This document shows, in pieces, positions 4,970 to 8,463 of a stretch of DNA of 8,463 nt. Under the pieces are notes generated by a model. It did not search any database, was not told where the DNA came from, and saw only the letters and a program-made list of their open reading frames with translations. Source of the DNA: Nitrososphaerota archaeon (GTDB taxonomy: Archaea; Thermoproteota; Nitrososphaeria; Nitrososphaerales; CADDZS01); assembly GCA_027886795.1 (NCBI GenBank), contig JAPCJU010000040.1, forward strand, positions 1 through 8,463, written 5' to 3'. Each line of letters starts with the position of its first letter. Within the stretch, counting starts at the first letter, position 1. A program made the position numbers and the translations under genes.

Positions 4970-6301
4970 CTAGGCTTTTGCGACGACTTTATCTTTTTCA
5001 GCCGTGCCCTTTTCAGTGATCTCTTTGACGACACCTGCAGCTATGGTGCTGCCCATATCTCTAAGGGCAAACCTTCCAAGCTCCGGAAAGTCCTTGAAGG
5101 TCTCTATGCAGAGCGGTCGCAGCGGCTTTATGATTACGATTGCGGAATCGCCAGTCTTGATCGACTTTGGTTTGTCCTCGGTAGGCTGACCAGTCCTAGG
5201 ATCTAGTTTCGTTTCCAGCTCGGTAATTGTCGCGGCAACCTGTGCTGTATGTGCGTGGAGCACTGGAGTATATCCAGCGGCAATCGCGGTCGGGTGATGG
5301 ATGACTATGATCTGTGCCCTAAAAGCCTTCGCAATCGTGGGCGGGTTGTTGACCGGGCCGAGAACAGATCCCCTTTTGATCTCTCCCTTGCCAATTCCTC
5401 TGAGGTTAACTCCGATGTTGTCACCTGAAGCGGCCTCAGCCATCGTTACGTGGTGCGACTCGATCGTCTTGATTTCTCCTGTCAAACCTTCAGGCATTAC
5501 GATTACCTGATCGCCAACCTTCATCTTTCCGGTTTCGATCCTGCCTACTGGAACTGTTCCAACTCCTGTGATGGAGTAGACGTCCTGCAAAGGCATGCGG
5601 AGCGGCTTGTCGATCGGCTTCGGTGGGGGTTCGAATTCATCGAGAGCTTCCTTCAGCGTGGGGCCCTTATACCAAGGCATGTTCGTGCTCTTCTTGACTA
5701 GGTTGTCTCCCAACCAGCCTGAAACGGGGATAAAGCGGATCTTTTCAATCTTGAAACCGACAGACTTCAGCAGCTTTTCCATCTCTCCCTTCACTTCGGT
5801 ATACCTGGCCTCCTTGAAACCGACGACGGGATCGTCCATCTTGTTTATGAGACATACAATCTGCTTCACGCCAAGGATGTTCAAAAGGAATGCATGCTCC
5901 CTAGTCTGTCCTCCGGCTGCAATACCAACTTCAGTCTCACCTGGCTTGCCAGAAACAAGGATAACGGCGCAGTCTGCTTCCGACGCACCCGTGATCATGT
6001 TCTTGATAAAATCGCGGTGTCCAGGAGCATCAATCAGTGTAAACGAATATTTTGGGGTCTCAAATTTCTGGAAAGCAAGATCTATGGTGACTCCTCGCTC
6101 TCGCTCATCCTTGAGGCTGTCCATGACCCATGCATATTTGAAAGTGTCACCCTTTCCGGTCTTTTCTGATTCCTTCGCAAATTCGTCGATAGTTCGCTGA
6201 TCAACAGCGCCCATGTCGAACAAAAAGTGACCCATTGAAGTGGACTTGCCGTGATCGACGTGTCCCGTGACAATGAGATTTAAGTGGGGCTTAACTGCCA
6301 T
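4970..6301 (-). CDS. tuf: Translation elongation factor 1-alpha (aEF-1alpha)
   Basis: A complete 443-residue GTPase that delivers aminoacyl-tRNA to the ribosome. GTP-binding motifs are all present: GHVDHGKS (13-20), GVTIDLAF (70-77), DAPGH (91-95), NKMD (153-156) and SGW (194-196). Domain II starts with LQDVYSITGVGTVPVGR (about 238-254), and domain III fills the rest up to an Ala/Lys-rich end. Length and wording are those of archaeal EF-1alpha rather than bacterial EF-Tu. The ATG at 6301 is preceded by GGTGA (minus strand, 6312-6316), a plausible ribosome site. It lies downstream of rps7 but is separated from it by a T-tract and its own TATA-like box, so it is probably transcribed mainly from its own promoter. 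Confidence 0.98.
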   Translation of the reverse strand: MAVKPHLNLIVTGHVDHGKSTSMGHFLFDMGAVDQRTIDEFAKESEKTGKGDTFKYAWVMDSLKDERERGVTIDLAFQKFETPKYSFTLIDAPGHRDFIKNMITGASEADCAVILVSGKPGETEVGIAAGGQTREHAFLLNILGVKQIVCLINKMDDPVVGFKEARYTEVKGEMEKLLKSVGFKIEKIRFIPVSGWLGDNLVKKSTNMPWYKGPTLKEALDEFEPPPKPIDKPLRMPLQDVYSITGVGTVPVGRIETGKMKVGDQVIVMPEGLTGEIKTIESHHVTMAEAASGDNIGVNLRGIGKGEIKRGSVLGPVNNPPTIAKAFRAQIIVIHHPTAIAAGYTPVLHAHTAQVAATITELETKLDPRTGQPTEDKPKSIKTGDSAIVIIKPLRPLCIETFKDFPELGRFALRDMGSTIAAGVVKEITEKGTAEKDKVVAKA

Positions 6302-6320
6302 TTTCTATAGTTCACCTTAA

Positions 6321-6335
6321 GTAAAGCAGCTTTAC
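6321..6335. promoter_or_regulatory. Exact palindrome in the EF-1alpha promoter/leader
   Basis: GTAAAGC and GCTTTAC flank a single central A, giving 15 nt of exact symmetry. It covers the place where transcription should start, about 26 nt past the TATA-like box. That position suits an operator; a one-base centre makes an RNA hairpin less likely. Confidence 0.45.
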
Positions 6336-6343
6336 GCGTTTAG

Positions 6344-6356
6344 TCCATTTAAACCT
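6344..6356 (-). promoter_or_regulatory. TATA-like promoter of EF-1alpha
   Basis: On the minus strand this reads GGTTTAAATGG (core TTTAAAT at 6347-6353). A start about 26 nt downstream would leave a leader of around 22 nt that includes the GGTGA ribosome site. Confidence 0.5.
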
Positions 6357-6368
6357 TTTCGGGTTCTG

Positions 6369-6382
6369 AGAAAAAAAATTTC
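6369..6382 (-). terminator. T-tract terminator after rps7
   Basis: Directly after the rps7 stop codon the minus strand reads GAAATTTTTTTTCTC, with eight or more T residues. T-rich tracts terminate archaeal transcription. No stem is needed or seen. It separates rps12-rps7 from EF-1alpha. Confidence 0.55.
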
Positions 6383-6979
6383 TTACCGAGACGACATTGC
6401 GATTCTTTCTTGCTCGTTCTTCTTTTTTATCGCAAAACTATTGGTGTCGTTCTTCGCCGCCATAATGATTTCATCCGCGAGAATTTCTTCCACACTCCGC
6501 GATGATGAAAAAGCAGCTTCTCTCAGACCCTCCGAGATGAACCTCAGAGCAAGATCGACACGTCGGCTAGGCGCGATATCGACTGCGACGTGATAGACAA
6601 CACCACCGTACGCTATCCTTGTGGTGTCTTCGTTTGGAGACGAATTCTCAACCGCCCTAACGACGACCTCAATTGGATTTTGACCCGTCTTTAGCGAAAT
6701 GATGTCCAGAGTGGAGGCGACAATTTTCAGCGCTCTCTGCTTTTTGCCTCCCATCCTTCCTGCGTTCTTTGAATATTTCTTGCCAAAGTGCATGATGTTG
6801 TTGGCGACCCTTTCAACAATGTTGACGTCCAGCTTTCCGAACTTTTTGTGTTCGTGCCGCCCCATGGAAGTGACCGCTATTGACGGCTTTAGCGAAATCG
6901 CCCTCTGAAGGCCCGCGTCCTCGACCTTTATTCCGGCGACGTCCCACTTTTCAAACAAGAGTAATTTAGGCTCTGGCAA
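6383..6979 (-). CDS. rps7: 30S ribosomal protein uS7
   Basis: A complete 198-residue uS7, the protein that nucleates assembly of the small-subunit head. Family blocks are KKQRALKIV (79-87), KTGQNPIEVVVRAVEN (97-112), RIAYGGVVYHVAVD (121-134) and APSRRVDLALRFI (136-148). Length fits the archaeal form with its N-terminal extension. The start is a TTG at 6979, chosen because a strong ribosome site (GAGGAGAT, minus strand, ending about 8 nt before it) precedes it and the next ATG is at residue 39, inside the conserved region. That ribosome site overlaps the last codons and stop of rps12, six bases upstream, so the two genes are translationally linked. Confidence 0.97.
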   Translation of the reverse strand: MPEPKLLLFEKWDVAGIKVEDAGLQRAISLKPSIAVTSMGRHEHKKFGKLDVNIVERVANNIMHFGKKYSKNAGRMGGKKQRALKIVASTLDIISLKTGQNPIEVVVRAVENSSPNEDTTRIAYGGVVYHVAVDIAPSRRVDLALRFISEGLREAAFSSSRSVEEILADEIIMAAKNDTNSFAIKKKNEQERIAMSSR

Positions 6980-6985
6980 TTTCGA

Positions 6986-7429
6986 TTATCTCCTCGGTTT
7001 TTCCTTTCGTCCGTACACTAATTCATTCAAAGAAACGTCATTAACTTTGTAAACTTCGAACCTGACTCCCGGGATATCTCCCATCGCCCCTCCTGTAGAT
7101 CCGCCAATTCCTTGAATTCCGACTTCATCGTGTTCATCGATAAAGTTCAGCGCCCCGTCTCCCGGAAGGAATGCAGTAACCTGCTTGCCGTTCTTCACGA
7201 GTTGGACTCGAACGCACTTTCTAATCGCGGAATTCGGCTGCTTTGATTCTACGCCGATCTTCTCAAGGACGATTCCCCTGGCCTGAGGAGAGCCTTCAAG
7301 AGGATCTGCCTTTTTGTCAAGCATCAGCATCCTTCGTTTGTAATATTTGTCAGACCAGCGCAGTCGCTGTCTTTTCTGAGCCTGCTTTCTGGCAGCAAAC
7401 TCGCCATTTGGAGACTTTGACTTGCTCAA
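6986..7429 (-). CDS. rps12: 30S ribosomal protein uS12
   Basis: uS12, the decoding-centre protein of the small subunit. From the TTG at 7429 it is 147 residues, the usual archaeal length. Key blocks are SPNGEFAARK (near 6-15), RGIVLEKIGVESKQPNSAIRK (in two halves around 51-71, with the decoding loop KQPNSAIRK at 63-71), PGDG at 89-92 and GDIPGVRFEVYKVN toward the end. A GTG at 7441 would add four residues. A TATA-like TTTATAAG (minus strand, 7453-7460) lies about 27 nt before the TTG, so a leaderless mRNA would begin near that codon and exclude the GTG; if transcripts come from nusA instead, the GTG is possible. Followed six bases later by rps7. Confidence 0.95.
   Translation of the reverse strand: MSKSKSPNGEFAARKQAQKRQRLRWSDKYYKRRMLMLDKKADPLEGSPQARGIVLEKIGVESKQPNSAIRKCVRVQLVKNGKQVTAFLPGDGALNFIDEHDEVGIQGIGGSTGGAMGDIPGVRFEVYKVNDVSLNELVYGRKEKPRR
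6987..6995 (-). promoter_or_regulatory. Ribosome binding site deciding the TTG start of rps7
   Basis: The minus strand reads GAGGAGAT here, overlapping the final codons of rps12, about 8 nt before the TTG at 6979. It is one of the few clear Shine-Dalgarno sequences in the window and supports the unusual start codon. Confidence 0.65.
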
Positions 7430-7452
7430 AGTAGTAATCACGCTCTCTGAAT

Positions 7453-7460
7453 CTTATAAA
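7453..7460 (-). promoter_or_regulatory. TATA box of the rps12-rps7 unit
   Basis: TTTATAAG on the minus strand, the best match to an archaeal TATA box in the window, in the 52-64 nt gap between nusA and rps12. Its distance to the TTG at 7429 is right for a leaderless transcript. Confidence 0.55.
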
Positions 7461-7493
7461 AACGTATTCCAACAGCAAATAGATTTTTGAGAA

Positions 7494-7940
7494 TCACTGG
7501 GGAGTTACGATTTGAATCGTCTCGACGGAGTAGTATCTCTTTGCGAGGAGTCTTGCTTTTTCCGCGTTTCGTCCTCCCTTTCCCAGGATCGCTCCCTTTT
7601 TCTTCTCATCGACGACAACGGTTGCGCTCATGCTACCGTCCGCTTTTTCCGTCATTCTAATTTCGGTGATATATTGCGGATTCAGAGAGTTCATGATGAA
7701 CTGCTTTGCGTCGTCCGACCATTCGACGAGCTCTACCTGTTTTCCGATCGCCTTTTGGACTTTCTTGATTGTCTCCCCTGCTTTTCCGATCGCGAGTCCC
7801 ATCTCGCCCTTGGTTACCACGAAGATTACGCGACCCACCTTTGTGTCAATTACGCAATCTCTGGCATTCGCATGGGAGATGTTTTGAAAAACGGACATCA
7901 GCCCAAGTTCTTCAGAGGTAAGTTTGATTTTTTCTGGCAA
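7494..7940 (-). CDS. nusA: NusA-like KH-domain transcription factor
   Basis: A complete 148-residue archaeal NusA, which consists only of the two KH domains and lacks the RNA-polymerase-binding N-terminal and S1 domains of bacterial NusA. KH1 carries the loop IGKAGETI (51-58) and KH2 the loop LGKGGRN (119-125), both of the GxxG type that grips RNA. The opening IKLTSEELGLMSVF and the stretch ARDCVID...VIFVV are typical. The start is a TTG at 7940; the first internal ATG (residue 15) would remove the conserved opening. It lies in its usual place between eL30 and uS12. No strong ribosome site is seen; an ATTTAAA box (8004-8010) may be its promoter. Function, by family, is in transcription elongation or ribosomal RNA synthesis. 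Confidence 0.93.
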   Translation of the reverse strand: MPEKIKLTSEELGLMSVFQNISHANARDCVIDTKVGRVIFVVTKGEMGLAIGKAGETIKKVQKAIGKQVELVEWSDDAKQFIMNSLNPQYITEIRMTEKADGSMSATVVVDEKKKGAILGKGGRNAEKARLLAKRYYSVETIQIVTPQ

Positions 7941-7999
7941 GTACTTTGAACACGAAAGTCCCTAGAAAAAGACGAATGTCAAGGCGGTGGGTGTGACTG

Positions 8000-8014
8000 A
8001 TCGATTTAAACGAT
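8000..8014 (-). promoter_or_regulatory. Symmetric TATA-like box upstream of nusA
   Basis: ATCG and CGAT flank TTTAAA, with one extra A (8004) breaking exact symmetry. A start about 26 nt downstream on the minus strand would leave a leader of about 40 nt for nusA. A TATA role is inferred from composition and place. Confidence 0.35.
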
Positions 8015-8045
8015 GCTGTTTAGAGTCATGCTAAATCCGAGGCGC

Positions 8046-8463
8046 TTACTCATCTTCTTCATCGGCTTCAGATTTTTTCTTCTTCGGTGATTTTTTCGGA
8101 GCTTCGGAGATTTTCTTCGAAGACTTTGGCTTTTTCTCTTTAGCTTTTCCTAAATCAGTCTCTTTCTCGTCTTCTTCGTCTACAGTTTTGCGAGGTTTTT
8201 TCGTGGAAGGTTTTTCGGCATCCTTTTTCTTTGCGTCCTTCTTGGTCTTCGTTGTCTTAGCTTCCTTGCCAGTCTCGGGCTCCTTTGCTTCTTCCGTCGG
8301 TTTTTCCGGCACAAGCGAGGCAGCACCAGTCACAACTGTAGTATAGTCTGATGATTTATTGAAACCTGACAGATCGGCGTCACCCGGTGACTTTACAGCT
8401 ATCACCGAGACGCGGAACGGAATACCGCAAGCCCTTCCGAGCTCAACCGGGTTTCCGCTGAAT
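8046..8463 (-). CDS. rpl30e: 50S ribosomal protein eL30 (partial, 5' end outside window) with long charged tail
   Basis: The reading frame is open to the window edge, so the gene start lies beyond it. The visible N-terminal part reads FSGNPVELGRACGIPFRV followed by SVIAVKSPGDADLSGF, the C-terminal end of the eL30/L7Ae-type fold, with the ELGxACGxPFxV motif. About 104 further residues follow that do not belong to the fold: a low-complexity stretch of Lys, Glu, Pro, Ser and Thr with many KK pairs, ending in the acidic run SEADEEDE. Such a tail is probably disordered and could bind RNA or DNA. eL30 upstream of nusA is the expected archaeal order. The tail is in the same frame with no stop or sign of a frameshift. 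It could alternatively be a lineage-specific insertion not present in relatives. Confidence 0.85.
   Translation of the reverse strand, partial: FSGNPVELGRACGIPFRVSVIAVKSPGDADLSGFNKSSDYTTVVTGAASLVPEKPTEEAKEPETGKEAKTTKTKKDAKKKDAEKPSTKKPRKTVDEEDEKETDLGKAKEKKPKSSKKISEAPKKSPKKKKSEADEEDE

Noticed and set aside
5595..6200. Long plus-strand frame of 201 codons opposite EF-1alpha
   Set aside because: It lies wholly antisense to a strongly conserved gene, resembles no protein family and has no start signals. It is a shadow of the EF-1alpha reading frame.
7512..7949. Plus-strand frame of 145 codons opposite nusA
   Set aside because: Antisense to conserved KH domains, no family resemblance, no promoter or ribosome site.
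1..8463. CRISPR arrays, insertion sequences, prophage or defence islands
   Set aside because: No regularly spaced direct repeats, transposase or integrase frames, or target-site duplications were seen; the gene content is housekeeping and metabolic.

Overview
The window is archaeal. It carries the archaeal (non-bacterial) forms of uS10, uS7, uS12 and EF-1alpha, a free-standing two-KH NusA, and the archaeal order eL30 - nusA - rps12 - rps7 - EF-1alpha on the minus strand. AT-rich TATA-like boxes lie roughly 25-40 nt upstream of many starts, consistent with leaderless or short-leader transcripts, and several starts are TTG. The wording of EF-1alpha and uS10 looks closest to Thaumarchaeota/Nitrososphaerota or a near relative. 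That placement is by eye, not from a tree.

Left part (1-3377): a non-coding stretch unusually rich in inverted repeats (about 52-187) is followed by a MOSC-domain protein (+). Six bases after its stop, a convergent acetamidase/formamidase-family gene (-) ends. That gene is divergent from an arginase (+), so the two nitrogen-releasing hydrolases share one intergenic promoter region of about 116 nt. A small zinc-ribbon protein (+) follows.

Centre (3378-4969): the uS10 gene (-) stands alone. A palindrome-rich spacer of about 290 nt separates it from a divergent, catalytically intact histone-deacetylase-family gene (+). The deacetylase converges on EF-1alpha across a 42-nt gap holding a perfect 7-bp hairpin and a T-tract. 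The deacetylase thus sits between EF-1alpha and uS10, which are usually neighbours in archaeal str-type operons.

Right part (4970-8463, all minus strand): EF-1alpha, uS7, uS12, the NusA-like KH protein, and the 3' part of eL30, which runs off the window edge and carries a tail of about 104 residues rich in Lys and Glu. Promoter and T-tract signals suggest EF-1alpha, uS12 and NusA each have their own promoter, so the cluster may be several transcription units. uS7 is translationally coupled to uS12.

I see no CRISPR array, insertion sequence, tRNA, rRNA or recognisable defence system. The window is mostly housekeeping. The parts most worth a second look are the two palindrome-rich spacers, the deacetylase interrupting EF-1alpha/uS10, the symmetric element in the EF-1alpha leader, and the charged eL30 tail.
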